Shown in pieces: positions 34,580 to 43,125 of a stretch of 43,125 nucleotides of DNA. Made by a program: the position numbers and the translations under genes. Location of the stretch: assembly GCA_018001635.1 (NCBI GenBank), contig JAGNHS010000024.1:1-43125 (forward strand). Reading direction: 5' to 3'. Under the pieces are notes generated by a model. That model saw only the letters and a list, made by a program, of their open reading frames with translations. It was not told the origin of the DNA and ran no database searches. Positions within the stretch are counted from its first letter, which is position 1. The number at the start of each line of letters is the position of its first letter. Source of the DNA: Pseudomonadota bacterium (GTDB lineage: Bacteria > Bdellovibrionota > UBA2428).

Positions 34580-35396
34580 TTTGAATTTTCCACATTCATT
34601 TTTAATGGAACCCATACTCAAGGAACTCGATAAAATCTCTGCGCTCGATGTTGCAGAATTATTTTTATCACCTTTTGTACACCCTAAACTTTTATGCGAA
34701 GCCACCACCGAAGCGGGCCCCGCCAATTGGATCGTCAATCGAAGCGATATTTACGATCCAACACTCGAGGCTCTTCTAAAACATCCTCTCAACGAGATAT
34801 CTTCGCGTGCTGCTGAGAAATTAAAAATGCGGCGCTCAACTCTCACATTGCTCACGCCGCCACAAGTGCCGCCGAGCTTTGAAGAAATTCCCGAACATTC
34901 CGTAGAGGATCTTTTGGGTCACCCACTGTGTCCCTTTGAAGCCATGTTGTTTTTTTCTTACTCCACCAATGAAGATCATCGAGCCAGCAGCGCACTCAGT
35001 CTTTGCCGAAGAGTCCTTGAACACCCACCCGATTGGCGCATTAATCCTAAAGCCAAAGAAAAACTTGCAGAAAGATTTGGCGAAATGCTTTTAAATGATT
35101 CGTCTTTTACTGTGCGTTCTTACGCAGCAAGAGTTCCAATACTTGAAGCTTCAACACTTGAAAAATCAGCCAGCCAAGAAAGTCACTTAAACACTCTAGC
35201 AAGAGTTCTTCAAAACCCTGCTCGCTCTCAAGATTGTCTTGCTCTTGTTGCCAACGATCAAATTTCGCATGAATCCCAAATTTCAAGGATTCTTACATTA
35301 GACTCACAACTTCCACTAGATTTACGTCGATCACTCGAAACGAAGCTGAACGACCCCTTAAGTTTCCATATCAATAACTGGCACTTGCGGCAGTGA
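34572..35396 (+). CDS. Helical-repeat-like protein of unknown function
   Basis: The 274-residue product has no signal peptide. It repeats short helical units around H-P-L/K motifs, such as FVHPKLLCEAT, LKHPLNEISSRAAEKL, LGHPLCPFEAMLFF and LEHPPDWRINPKAKEKLAERF. This is reminiscent of HEAT- or leucine-rich-variant-type solenoids in which damaged or mutated units are spaced by about 35-45 residues. No catalytic motif. It overlaps the thiolase gene by 8 bp, so expression is probably coupled, though a functional connection is not evident. A cytoplasmic scaffold is the best guess. Confidence 0.78.
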   Translation: MPNLNFPHSFLMEPILKELDKISALDVAELFLSPFVHPKLLCEATTEAGPANWIVNRSDIYDPTLEALLKHPLNEISSRAAEKLKMRRSTLTLLTPPQVPPSFEEIPEHSVEDLLGHPLCPFEAMLFFSYSTNEDHRASSALSLCRRVLEHPPDWRINPKAKEKLAERFGEMLLNDSSFTVRSYAARVPILEASTLEKSASQESHLNTLARVLQNPARSQDCLALVANDQISHESQISRILTLDSQLPLDLRRSLETKLNDPLSFHINNWHLRQ

Positions 35397-35475
35397 GTCT
35401 TAAGCTCTAAATTTAGTGCTGCTCCAAATTAATCAATTTTTTAAGAAATATAGCTAAGTTGTCGAAAACTTAAGC

Positions 35476-37659
35476 ATGATTAAAATCAGACCATTCCAAA
35501 CTTGTCTTTGGACTATGGTCTATCTTTTTTCTTTGAATTCAATCGCTGAAACACCTGCCGCCAAAAACGTTGTCTACGTGGCTCAAAAAACAGTTCAAAG
35601 AGGAATTATTCATATCGATGCACAAGGAAAAATTACAAAAACATTTTTTGAATTTCAAAAAGGCGACAAGCTCAAACCCCTTGGGTTGCTCGACGAAAAA
35701 TTTCTACCCGTCACCAATAAAGATTGTAATTATATTTTTAACATAGAACGCAATGGTGAGGTGACAGGCGACTACGGAATGCCCGAGCAAGACTTCAACA
35801 CTTTAACTCTAGGACTCACAGGAAAAGTAGAACTCTATCGCTGGTCAAGTTTTAATATCCCAGAAATAATTTCATCAAACTCTGAAAACGCATCTAAACT
35901 TTTTCACAAAGATGCTGTGCTAAAAAAAGTTTCAAGTAACGATGACAGCATCACTCTCGGTGGAGTTACGAAAAGCACGAGCGGAATCCATGTTGAGATC
36001 TCAAAAGCCCACAAAGATGTCGATTTTTATCAAATGCCCTTTTCTCAAGTGCCTCTAGAAAACGAAATGGGATTTTTCGATAAAAACAAAATTGCAGAAG
36101 CCAACGATGATTCTTCAAGAGATCTCTTTAAAGAACTTAACGAATACGAATCTATGAATTATCAATTTCACACTGTTGAAGTGATTGACTCTAAAAATCT
36201 CCCCGAAGGAGTAAAACTGCATCAGCGATTATGGGTAGCCTCTGTAGAAGAAAATGGACCCAACCTAATAGCTTATGCTCTTCCAAAAAAAGATAAGACT
36301 TTTATTATTCCAAAAGAAAATCTTCAGCTATTTAACAACGTTTCTCAACTTAAAGCCCACGTGGCAGAAGACCGTAGTTCTGAAATTGTAGCTCAAGCAG
36401 GCCAATATATTTACGAACGTGGCTTCGACAAAGATGTCGTACACTATAGCGTTTGCGGCGATCCCGAAGCTAGAATTTACGACCTTCCCATTGAAGATTA
36501 TAAAAAGTTCACACTATCTCAAAATGAAAACTATAATCCCGCAAAGCACGACCACCTCAACAAGCTAGCTCCCTCTGCCCCACAACCCATTGCTCCTGAC
36601 CCCGACAAGGGAGTTGAAGGAAGCCAGAGACAATATCTTGCAGAGGAAGAAAACAATGCTGGCAATGTTCATACTTCAAGTGAGCTTCCCAAATGGAGAA
36701 AAAGCAATGAAGACTTAATCCAACCTAAAAACAAGGATTGCGCCCCCAAAGGCGACAAGGAAAATGCTCCCTACTACGTTCTCAAAAAACCTATCCCCTT
36801 AGATAAAAGACGTCAGTATAAAGATTACATTATTGCAGCTGCCAATAAATGCCAAATACATCCAGCCATCTTAGAAGCATCACTTCATATCGAAACCGAT
36901 ATGAATGAGAAAAAGGAAAATAAAACAGAACTAAAATCTGTGCTCAATAAGCTCAAAAAAAATGCCACTTATGAAGACGCCGAAAATTACGTGATAAAAA
37001 ATAAAAAGGATATTTGGGGTAAAAGCCTTGCCCAAATTAGTCCCGTTGAAGCGAAAATATATGGTTATAATTGGACAGGAAAATATTCCGAAACAGCGGC
37101 CAAAGATCCAAAGAGTATTTGGAATCCCAAAAATGCGATTATGGCTACGGCCATGGTTATGAAAAACTTTCGAGATTCCTCAGCAGTAACTACGGCAAGA
37201 AGTCGTGGCATGAATGTTGCCGATGCTACGGCCCATATGTTTAACCGCCCAGGCGAAGAAGGTTTTGCTGAGCAAGCAAGGTATATTTTATCAATGTTTA
37301 ATCGAGGAGTTCGAGCCGTCAAAGCACTCGATCTCTACGTAGATCAACATGACCAATGGCCTGCTTCTTATGGACAAGTTTGGGCCGAAATGCCTAAAAA
37401 TGAGATCAATTTGTCTGCCAAAAAAAGAACTCCCGGATATCTATGGGGACAAGACATAAACCGAGGACACGTTTACAAAGGTGCCGGACTCTGCGGCCCT
37501 TTACCCAAATGGAGTTTAGTGGCGCAATATCGCAAAGAATATTCAGAATCCATTGGCCCTGATGGAAAGAAAGTGTGGAAGTCGATTGTGATGTTTATAG
37601 AAAACATTTTAAGTCCATTTAAAAAATTATTTGTAGCTTCGGGAGCTGAAGTAAAATGA
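35476..37659 (+). CDS. Exported lytic-transglycosylase-like (SLT) enzyme with N-terminal beta modules
   Basis: A signal peptide (LWTMVYLFSLNSIAE) is followed by about 350 residues of beta-rich sequence containing SH3-like stretches (for example LHQRLWVASVEENGP then TFIIPKENLQLF). A Pro/Asp linker follows, then a C-terminal lysozyme-like domain at about 450-650. There HPAILEASLHIETDMNE aligns with the SLT Glu region, Glu473 being the candidate catalytic acid. IWGKSLAQISPVEAKIYGYNW and NAIMATAMVMKNF correspond to the G-L-M-Q and later helix segments in a divergent form. It should cleave peptidoglycan glycan strands. The gene opens an array of exported proteins, and the next gene overlaps its stop by 4 nt. 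No ribosome-binding site is obvious. Confidence 0.78.
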   Translation: MIKIRPFQTCLWTMVYLFSLNSIAETPAAKNVVYVAQKTVQRGIIHIDAQGKITKTFFEFQKGDKLKPLGLLDEKFLPVTNKDCNYIFNIERNGEVTGDYGMPEQDFNTLTLGLTGKVELYRWSSFNIPEIISSNSENASKLFHKDAVLKKVSSNDDSITLGGVTKSTSGIHVEISKAHKDVDFYQMPFSQVPLENEMGFFDKNKIAEANDDSSRDLFKELNEYESMNYQFHTVEVIDSKNLPEGVKLHQRLWVASVEENGPNLIAYALPKKDKTFIIPKENLQLFNNVSQLKAHVAEDRSSEIVAQAGQYIYERGFDKDVVHYSVCGDPEARIYDLPIEDYKKFTLSQNENYNPAKHDHLNKLAPSAPQPIAPDPDKGVEGSQRQYLAEEENNAGNVHTSSELPKWRKSNEDLIQPKNKDCAPKGDKENAPYYVLKKPIPLDKRRQYKDYIIAAANKCQIHPAILEASLHIETDMNEKKENKTELKSVLNKLKKNATYEDAENYVIKNKKDIWGKSLAQISPVEAKIYGYNWTGKYSETAAKDPKSIWNPKNAIMATAMVMKNFRDSSAVTTARSRGMNVADATAHMFNRPGEEGFAEQARYILSMFNRGVRAVKALDLYVDQHDQWPASYGQVWAEMPKNEINLSAKKRTPGYLWGQDINRGHVYKGAGLCGPLPKWSLVAQYRKEYSESIGPDGKKVWKSIVMFIENILSPFKKLFVASGAEVK

Positions 37660-38300
37660 AAAATTTATATATTTATAACTTCTTATTTTTTATAATGAGC
37701 CTTTTTGTAAATCCAAATGTATTTGCCGATAGCCTAGGTGATTTTTATGTTTTCAACGCAAAAATGATTGAAGCCGAAGAAAGAGTGGCTGAGCTGGGAA
37801 ATAAAGACTTCGCATTAAATTTAAGAAAAAAATACAATGAACTTAAAACAGAGAACCCCCAGTATCGTGAGTATATAGACAAAAGAGAAAACACTCTAAA
37901 TTGGCTCTCAACTGACACTCAAACGGAACACCTTATTAATCGTTTAAGCGAAATTCATGGTGGAGAATTAATTATTTCACAATCTGATGATGGAAATTAC
38001 GAGAAATCACGCCTTATCGCTCTTTGGGCTCGCTCACTTAGCTTAGAAATTGAACAATCTAAAAATTCAGAGGATAAAGCAAAACTTCCTCTCGTTTATT
38101 TTTTGCAAGGAAAGGCCGATTTTCATTTTTCTAGATTAGGCAGCGATTCACTAAAAAAGTTTTTAGATCTCAGCATAGATAATCAATCCAAATTCAAAAA
38201 ATGGCGTATTGAAGCCAAAGAAATCATGCAACTCCTCAACACAAATCGCCAAGGACCAGAAAAAGAAAATGCAGTTAAAACTCATATTTTGAGCAACTAA
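37656..38300 (+). CDS. Exported helical protein of unknown function
   Basis: The 214-residue product has a signal peptide (IYNFLFFIMSLFVNPNVFA), then an almost entirely helical, charged mature region (MIEAEERVAELGNKDFALN, LRKKYNELKTENPQYREY). It lacks Cys and shows no catalytic motif. It starts inside the stop of the transglycosylase gene (ATGA) behind a GGAG ribosome-binding site, so its dosage is tied to that enzyme; a role as accessory or chaperone for the array is plausible but unproven. The following gene begins 62 bp downstream. Confidence 0.82.
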   Translation: MKNLYIYNFLFFIMSLFVNPNVFADSLGDFYVFNAKMIEAEERVAELGNKDFALNLRKKYNELKTENPQYREYIDKRENTLNWLSTDTQTEHLINRLSEIHGGELIISQSDDGNYEKSRLIALWARSLSLEIEQSKNSEDKAKLPLVYFLQGKADFHFSRLGSDSLKKFLDLSIDNQSKFKKWRIEAKEIMQLLNTNRQGPEKENAVKTHILSN

Positions 38301-38362
38301 ACATTAATGCGACGCGTTTTTGAGAAATTTAAGCTTCGCTAAAAAAATACCGAATAAATTTC

Positions 38363-39490
38363 ATGAGAAAGAATTTTCTATTTATATTTGCGATTACAGT
38401 TTTAATGAGTGCTTCAAAAGTCATAAACGCTGAAGAGCCAATGATTGTAGAATTAGATGAAGCCACTGCAAAATCTTTACAAGGGGGCAGCTCTACTAAA
38501 GCAACTCCCACAATAGCGCCAGTTCCCAAAGCCTCAACTCCAACAGTTACCAAAGCTGCACCAGCCCCAAAAACTACCGCCCCAAAAACAACTGCATCAA
38601 AATCAAACACACATACCTCAAAAGCAAATACTGCTAGCACTAATAAAAGCAAAGCAACTTCAGCCGTCCCCTTAAAGCCATTTAGAGAAAATGAAGAAAT
38701 CATCCCAAACACCAGTAGACCTTCTAATGGTGCTATAGGAAGTGATGAAAGATATTGGTATTGGAGAAATCAAATAGTCAATCAAGCCCAAGTTCATCTA
38801 AGTCAAAAAAAAGAATCAAATCCATTTTATAAACTTAAAGTTAAAGTTAGCAGTCAAGATTCTAAATTAAAATTAAGCGACGTAAAATATGATAATGATA
38901 GAAATTTAATTCATGCCTATATGCAAGCCATTTTAGAAGATCCTCGCATTTTAGATTTCTTAATTAGAGAAGGAAATGTTGATGTTCACCAAAAAAGCTC
39001 TATGGGATTAACACCGCTTATGGAACTTCTGGCTGGGTTTTCTCCTTCTCAATATCCGAACACATACAATACAGTTGTTCAAAAACTTGTTTACTACTCA
39101 AGAAGCACTAGCAATCAATCGCCTCAAACTAGCTCGGGAAAACTTTATGAAAAAGATAACAACGGACATAGCGCCCTAAACTATGCAATTTTTCAAGCAA
39201 ATCCAGATGCAGTTAAAATAATACTCGACAACACCCCAAGAAATGAATGGACCTTTCAAATGGCACAACAGGATAAAAGTTTTAACATACCAATTAATTA
39301 TGCCAAAATGAGTCAATTCACCAAACAAGAACCTTACGTAGCAAGAGATGGGAAGACTTACTATAAAACTGTAGCTTTTAAAGTTAATCCTAATGTACAA
39401 AAGAATATTTTAAATATTCTTCAAACATACGGATCTCCGGTGGATACAATTGCCGCACAAGCCTATTTGGCTTCATTAAAAGCTCAATGA
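38363..39490 (+). CDS. Exported ankyrin-repeat protein
   Basis: A signal peptide (FLFIFAITVLMSASKVINA) precedes a low-complexity Ala/Thr/Pro/Lys segment (residues about 45-105) that is likely a disordered linker. The C-terminal half has ankyrin-like units: LIREGNVDVHQKSSMGLTPLMELLAG and NGHSALNYAIFQANPDAVKIILDN, each with the G-x-T/S-x-L-x-x-A helix start. A third degenerate unit reaches LNILQTYGSPVD. Ankyrin folds mediate protein-protein contact; periplasmic ones often pair with secreted enzymes. The next gene (papain-like) starts in the stop codon (ATGA), so the ankyrin protein could bind or inhibit that peptidase; this is inference. Confidence 0.8.
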   Translation: MRKNFLFIFAITVLMSASKVINAEEPMIVELDEATAKSLQGGSSTKATPTIAPVPKASTPTVTKAAPAPKTTAPKTTASKSNTHTSKANTASTNKSKATSAVPLKPFRENEEIIPNTSRPSNGAIGSDERYWYWRNQIVNQAQVHLSQKKESNPFYKLKVKVSSQDSKLKLSDVKYDNDRNLIHAYMQAILEDPRILDFLIREGNVDVHQKSSMGLTPLMELLAGFSPSQYPNTYNTVVQKLVYYSRSTSNQSPQTSSGKLYEKDNNGHSALNYAIFQANPDAVKIILDNTPRNEWTFQMAQQDKSFNIPINYAKMSQFTKQEPYVARDGKTYYKTVAFKVNPNVQKNILNILQTYGSPVDTIAAQAYLASLKAQ

Positions 39491-41112
39491 CATTAAAGCA
39501 TGGGTTGTTCACATGTTTAATTATCGTTCTAAGCTTTATTTCTAAATTTGTAAGCGCGGATGAGCTTCTTCAAATCAGTGTCATATTCAATCCGGAACTA
39601 AAAAATACTAACTTTGCACCCGGTGAAGTTTTTCATACTTTAGAAAATCAACTGGGCAATGAATACGCCGTTATAGAAACCATAAAAGCGCCCAAAAAAT
39701 ATTTCAAAGTTAAGACTTCTCTATTATGGAGATATTTTCCGAAATCAAAAAGCAATCGTGACATTCTCGATGCCCAAGGAAAACTTTTAATACCCAAAAA
39801 CACCGAATTAGTTGAAAACGGAGTTAAGACGTATACAGAAAATGGGATGAACATAAACTTAGTTGATTTTTCGCCTTCTGGAGATCCAAGAAATTTCTTT
39901 TTGAGGAAAGAAGACTTCTTAAAATTTACAGACCCCCTCCCCGACAAAATTCCCGACTCTAACCCTCCACAAAACAATGGATTTTTTGGAAGCGTAATAA
40001 ATTCTATTAAGTCTAAAATAACCAGTAAAACTTCGAATGAAGCTAATGACTGCACACAATCTGAGGCTAGAATGTTGAACACCAATCCCAATCCCGACTG
40101 CCAAGGGAGCGTGGGTTCTTGCGTAGGCTACTCCACTTCAAATGCCATTGAATTTGCCAATTATCGATACCTCATGGCTCAAATTGACCCTAAAAATATT
40201 GACCCGCGCTTTAAGCCAGTTCCCGCATCACTTTTAACAGAACCCCTATACTTACTTAGTAAAAAGTACGAACTAGAAAACAGCAAACTCGCCTGGGTAT
40301 GGCGTGATCAAAGATACCTCAACAGTGGATATTCCTTTTTAGACGGAGCCTTTACTGGAGAAATGCTTTACACGCTTTCTACACTCATGAAAGACCCTAA
40401 AATTAGAGAAACATATTTTTTAAAACAAAACTCTAATCCAGCTCTAAAAACAGAAATTCTAAAATTAACCGAAGAGACCAAATTTAAAATTGATGCTCTT
40501 ATAAAATCTACCTTAGAATTAAATCCCGAACTTAATAATCCCGCTTATTTGTACACCTTTTACGATATTGAAATTAACAACCCTTATAAACCCAATGAAA
40601 AAACTAATCTAAAAAAAGAAATACTAAAAATTATAGACGAAGCTCTTGAAAAAATGATTGCCATAAAAGGACAAGACAAAATTCTATATGACCAAAAATT
40701 TGCGAACAGCCTTGAGCCTATGAGTGTTTTCAATAAACGAGAACAAGGATTTTGCAATTCCGCAAAACTAGCCAAAACCATTGTTCGACACATATGCTCA
40801 AATATTTCATTACACCCACAAGGTTTGAAAAATATTTATAAAGGAAACCATGCCGTGAGCATCGTTGGTTTTATGGATCACGGAAACGTAGCCATCGTTC
40901 AAAATCCAAATGGTAAAGGAATCGAAAAGCTCAAAACAAAAGATATCTGTGAGGGACTTGATCAAATGTACACTTTAATGATTTTAGGCACGGACACTTT
41001 AATACCGAGTCAAAACTCTGACGATATTTACCCCTCTCTTCCGATAAATCACTTAACTTATCTTCCAGATTTAGCAGGAAAAACTCACTCAAGACCTAAA
41101 GTGACACAATAA
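39487..41112 (+). CDS. Exported papain-like (C1) cysteine peptidase
   Basis: A signal peptide (LFTCLIIVLSFISKFVSA) leads to an N-terminal region of about 125 residues with an SH3-like pattern (FAPGEVFHTLE, then NFFLRKEDFLKF) and a linker. The papain signature follows: DCQGSVGSCVGYSTSNAIEF, matching Q-G-x-x-G-S-C-W with Cys212 as nucleophile and Gln206 as the oxyanion-hole Gln. The histidine motif is GNHAVSIVGF with His455, and an Asn lies beyond it in IVQNPNG. The 240-residue gap between Cys and His is longer than in papain and contains inserted helices. It overlaps the ankyrin gene by 4 nt. It probably degrades host, prey or envelope proteins outside the cytoplasm. Confidence 0.82.
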   Translation: MTLKHGLFTCLIIVLSFISKFVSADELLQISVIFNPELKNTNFAPGEVFHTLENQLGNEYAVIETIKAPKKYFKVKTSLLWRYFPKSKSNRDILDAQGKLLIPKNTELVENGVKTYTENGMNINLVDFSPSGDPRNFFLRKEDFLKFTDPLPDKIPDSNPPQNNGFFGSVINSIKSKITSKTSNEANDCTQSEARMLNTNPNPDCQGSVGSCVGYSTSNAIEFANYRYLMAQIDPKNIDPRFKPVPASLLTEPLYLLSKKYELENSKLAWVWRDQRYLNSGYSFLDGAFTGEMLYTLSTLMKDPKIRETYFLKQNSNPALKTEILKLTEETKFKIDALIKSTLELNPELNNPAYLYTFYDIEINNPYKPNEKTNLKKEILKIIDEALEKMIAIKGQDKILYDQKFANSLEPMSVFNKREQGFCNSAKLAKTIVRHICSNISLHPQGLKNIYKGNHAVSIVGFMDHGNVAIVQNPNGKGIEKLKTKDICEGLDQMYTLMILGTDTLIPSQNSDDIYPSLPINHLTYLPDLAGKTHSRPKVTQ

Positions 41113-41117
41113 TGGCC

Positions 41118-41145
41118 TTAACGAGCTCTAGCTTTAAGATATAGA
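41118..41145 (+). promoter_or_regulatory. Possible sigma-70-like promoter within the exported-protein array
   Basis: TTAACG (41118-41123) and TATAGA (41140-41145), separated by 16 bp, each match 4 of 6 consensus bases. Transcription would begin near 41152, just before a GGGGTG ribosome-binding site and the TTG start at 41167. It may provide an extra start inside the array. Confidence 0.35.
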
Positions 41146-41166
41146 ATATAGCCTTGGGGTGTTGGC

Positions 41167-43098
41167 TTGAATCAATTTAGAATCTTAGTAAAATTTAACT
41201 TACTGCTTTTGATCCTTCAATCAGCATCAGCACTAGAAAACACTTTAAGCGAAGTATTTTCAAGTACTGAAGAAAAGCCGATAATTGGATATAAATTTAA
41301 CATAAGCCAAAAACAATTAGAGAAATTTCAATTTCCAGCTGGAGAACTAAAATTCAAAGAAAAAATATTAATTGGAGATAAAGAATTTTACAAAGTTCAA
41401 AGACTTTCCAACAACGAAGGGAATGTTGATTCTGAAACTTTTTATATTTCGACAAACTCTCCCTCGATAAAAAATCTTGAGGCTTCCGAATTTCAGAAAG
41501 AAATTGTAGAAGGTTTTAAAGACCTCGAAAAATGGACTTCCAACGCACTCACCAGCTTCAAACAAGCAGATCTCTCAAATTCTATTGATTCCTCAACCCT
41601 CCAAGAAGAACTCTTAGAAAAACTCGACAACTTCGTGCTCCTTTGCGATCAAAATTCTCTATACAGAAGCCAGGGTCAATCTCGAGTCAATGTTGCGAGT
41701 ATAAACAATGAAATCTCTAGCACTAAAGACCCGGGCATGCGTGAAGCCTTAACTCACATTGCAGAAGCCTTCACAGCCTCTAGTGTAGACCCAAATCTAG
41801 GGAGCGAAAAATATATAAGTTATTGCGAAAATAAAATTGCCTTAGCCTATCAAAGCTTAAAAAAATCATCCTCATTATCGGCCCTTAAATGGAATACCTA
41901 TGACGATGTAAAAAGTAAAATTCATGAAATTGGAAGTGATTCTGCGCAATATCAAAATCAATTAGATCAGAATATTGCAGAGCAAACTGCCCACAAAGAA
42001 GGCGCATACGCTGAAATGCTAAAAGATGGTTTAGCTTTGGATTTTTTGAATAATATTGGCGATGTTGTAGATGATTCCAATCCACTCGTGGGTGCTTCTA
42101 AACAACAATATCAAAGGGGTATGGATAGTAGTGCAGATTTTGAAAATTGGATGAGCCGAGAACTTCGAAATACAAACTCCTGCAAAGGAAGTGATGATCA
42201 AAATCAAAGTTACACGCCTGGTGTCTATGAGCTTCAAGAAGGCAAATGGTTCTACGCATATTCCAATGGAAAAGCTTATAAGTTACAAAATCAAAGCAAA
42301 AAGAAACTCAAACTTTTTATCGATAATCCAAACAATTTAGGAACCATCAGAGTTACGGCCTACAACCCAGACAACAATAAATATTATAATTTTAGTGTTC
42401 CTAAAGGCAGTTATGTAAGTTTCTACAAAACATTCAAAATGTGCTCTTTCTACAATAATCCGGTAGAACCCGCACCTAAAGCACCAGTGGCTGACGAAAG
42501 CCAAAGAGAAGGCTCCATACACACAAAAATTATTCCGCCAGCACCAGCGCCCAAACAAACAAAAGCTCCACCCCCTCCGCCTGCACCTGATCCAGTAGCT
42601 CCAAGCCAAAATCAAAATGGAACAGAAGTTACTGTAAGCGATAAAACACAAAAACTTATTGATATAGCTTATGAGGGTTCCAAGAAGTATCGAAACGAAA
42701 AAAGAACAATAACAGGTAAAAAAGCATCTTCAAAATCACTTGGACGATGCAGCATGTATACACTTATTGCAATGAGATCAAGCGGGTGCTTCGACCGAAC
42801 AGTAAGAGGCGACGCCAAAACTATGGGCCCTACATTTCTTGACCAGGGATTTACCAATTTACTAAATCAACCCAACGCCGCAAATACCTACAAAACCCTT
42901 TACGACTTTCCTCCAGGCACCGTTTTAATTTATGGTGGGGGTGATGCGGGTCATATTGAGATGAGAACAAAATTTGGATTTGTGAGCGACTATTTTTCAA
43001 ATACGCCAAGAACTGGCAGCAATGGTTCAAAAAGTGGTCGTAAAAGGTACCTCATTGGTGCTTATGTTAAACCAAGTTGTGGAGCAGGTAGTTTATGA
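41167..43098 (+). CDS. Exported NlpC/P60- or CHAP-like hydrolase
   Basis: The gene begins with TTG at 41167 behind GGGGTG; the added residues form a signal peptide (FNLLLLILQSASA). An N-terminal SH3-like stretch (FPAGELKFKEK ... ETFYISTNS) resembles that of the papain-like neighbour. Helical middle segments follow, with a Pro-rich linker at about 430-485. The C-terminal 125 residues have Cys528 in LGRCSMYTLIAMRSSGC and His596 in DAGHIEMRTKFGFVSDY, after PPGTVLIYGGG. The Cys on a helix and the P-P-G-T/D-V strand followed by G-H-I/V are the layout of NlpC/P60 and CHAP peptidoglycan amidases or endopeptidases. The next gene starts in its stop codon. Domain choice between NlpC/P60 and CHAP is not settled. 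Confidence 0.75.
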   Translation: MNQFRILVKFNLLLLILQSASALENTLSEVFSSTEEKPIIGYKFNISQKQLEKFQFPAGELKFKEKILIGDKEFYKVQRLSNNEGNVDSETFYISTNSPSIKNLEASEFQKEIVEGFKDLEKWTSNALTSFKQADLSNSIDSSTLQEELLEKLDNFVLLCDQNSLYRSQGQSRVNVASINNEISSTKDPGMREALTHIAEAFTASSVDPNLGSEKYISYCENKIALAYQSLKKSSSLSALKWNTYDDVKSKIHEIGSDSAQYQNQLDQNIAEQTAHKEGAYAEMLKDGLALDFLNNIGDVVDDSNPLVGASKQQYQRGMDSSADFENWMSRELRNTNSCKGSDDQNQSYTPGVYELQEGKWFYAYSNGKAYKLQNQSKKKLKLFIDNPNNLGTIRVTAYNPDNNKYYNFSVPKGSYVSFYKTFKMCSFYNNPVEPAPKAPVADESQREGSIHTKIIPPAPAPKQTKAPPPPPAPDPVAPSQNQNGTEVTVSDKTQKLIDIAYEGSKKYRNEKRTITGKKASSKSLGRCSMYTLIAMRSSGCFDRTVRGDAKTMGPTFLDQGFTNLLNQPNAANTYKTLYDFPPGTVLIYGGGDAGHIEMRTKFGFVSDYFSNTPRTGSNGSKSGRKRYLIGAYVKPSCGAGSL

Positions 43099-43125
43099 AA
43101 ATAAATTTTTTCCAAAGTATTAGTA
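43095..43125 (+). CDS. Start of the next exported-array gene (cut by window edge)
   Basis: An ATG at 43095 overlaps the TGA of the preceding gene (ATGA), the junction type used elsewhere in this array. Only ten codons (MKINFFQSIS) are inside the window. The Lys near the start followed by hydrophobic residues would suit a signal peptide, but no function can be stated. Confidence 0.5.
   Translation, partial: MKINFFQSIS

Noticed and set aside
35370..35385. TGGCACTTGC as a sigma-54 promoter upstream of 35476
   Set aside because: The spacing between the GG and GC elements is far too short for a -24/-12 promoter, and it lies inside the preceding coding sequence.
38329..38712. Minus-strand Val/Ala-rich hydrophobic frame
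   Set aside because: It is the antisense of the Ala/Thr/Pro/Lys low-complexity linker of the ankyrin gene; its apparent membrane segment comes from that composition.

Overview
The window is a gene-dense, AT-rich stretch of a Gram-negative bacterial chromosome. No rRNA, tRNA, CRISPR array, transposase or phage gene was seen. Gram-negative character is indicated by an ADP-heptose epimerase (hldD), a heptose-kinase-like GHMP kinase, an apparent outer-membrane beta-barrel protein ending in Phe, and many Sec-type signal peptides. Two FHA proteins, a diguanylate cyclase, a Tad-pilus-like protein, an endonuclease-type MutL and a large set of secreted peptidases and wall hydrolases would fit the Bdellovibrionota. 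That placement is an inference from gene content, not from a marker phylogeny.

Region 1-8400 holds a partial secreted protein, the mutL-miaA pair, and several small secreted proteins of unknown function. One of these (3656-4231) has a near-consensus sigma-54 promoter. A two-gene unit (6175-8054, minus) encodes a secreted caspase/legumain-like protein with an intact His/Cys dyad plus a small secreted partner. Two long hairpin elements, at 4241-4362 and 8215-8347, have unrelated but self-complementary arms closing 58-nt loops that align without gaps. This is the pattern of a structured RNA family, which I do not recognise.

Region 8396-14155 carries a plus-strand sugar operon (GHMP kinase, a nucleotide-sugar dehydrogenase homologue lacking the catalytic Cys, and an SDR). 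Converging on it is a minus-strand unit of a TadE/G-like protein followed by an FHA-GGDEF diguanylate cyclase.

Region 14344-34579 is mostly core metabolism and translation: pgi, an isovaleryl-type acyl-CoA dehydrogenase, a cysteine/cystathionine synthase with a probable leaderless promoter, a split MaoC-type hydratase, an outer-membrane protein, an FHA membrane protein, fusA, a monooxygenase-like/O-methyltransferase fusion, hldD, a serine hydrolase, miaB and a thiolase. miaA and miaB are both present, so the full ms2i6A37 tRNA modification route is covered. Packing is extremely tight: several convergent genes overlap at their ends and two divergent pairs overlap at their start codons.

Region 35476-43125 is a plus-strand array of exported proteins, mostly joined by ATGA overlaps. 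In order: a lytic-transglycosylase-like enzyme, an unknown, an ankyrin-repeat protein, a papain-like cysteine peptidase, a NlpC/P60- or CHAP-like hydrolase, and the start of another gene cut by the window edge. The array looks like a coordinated exported system that degrades peptidoglycan and protein, of the sort expected in a predatory or lytic lifestyle.
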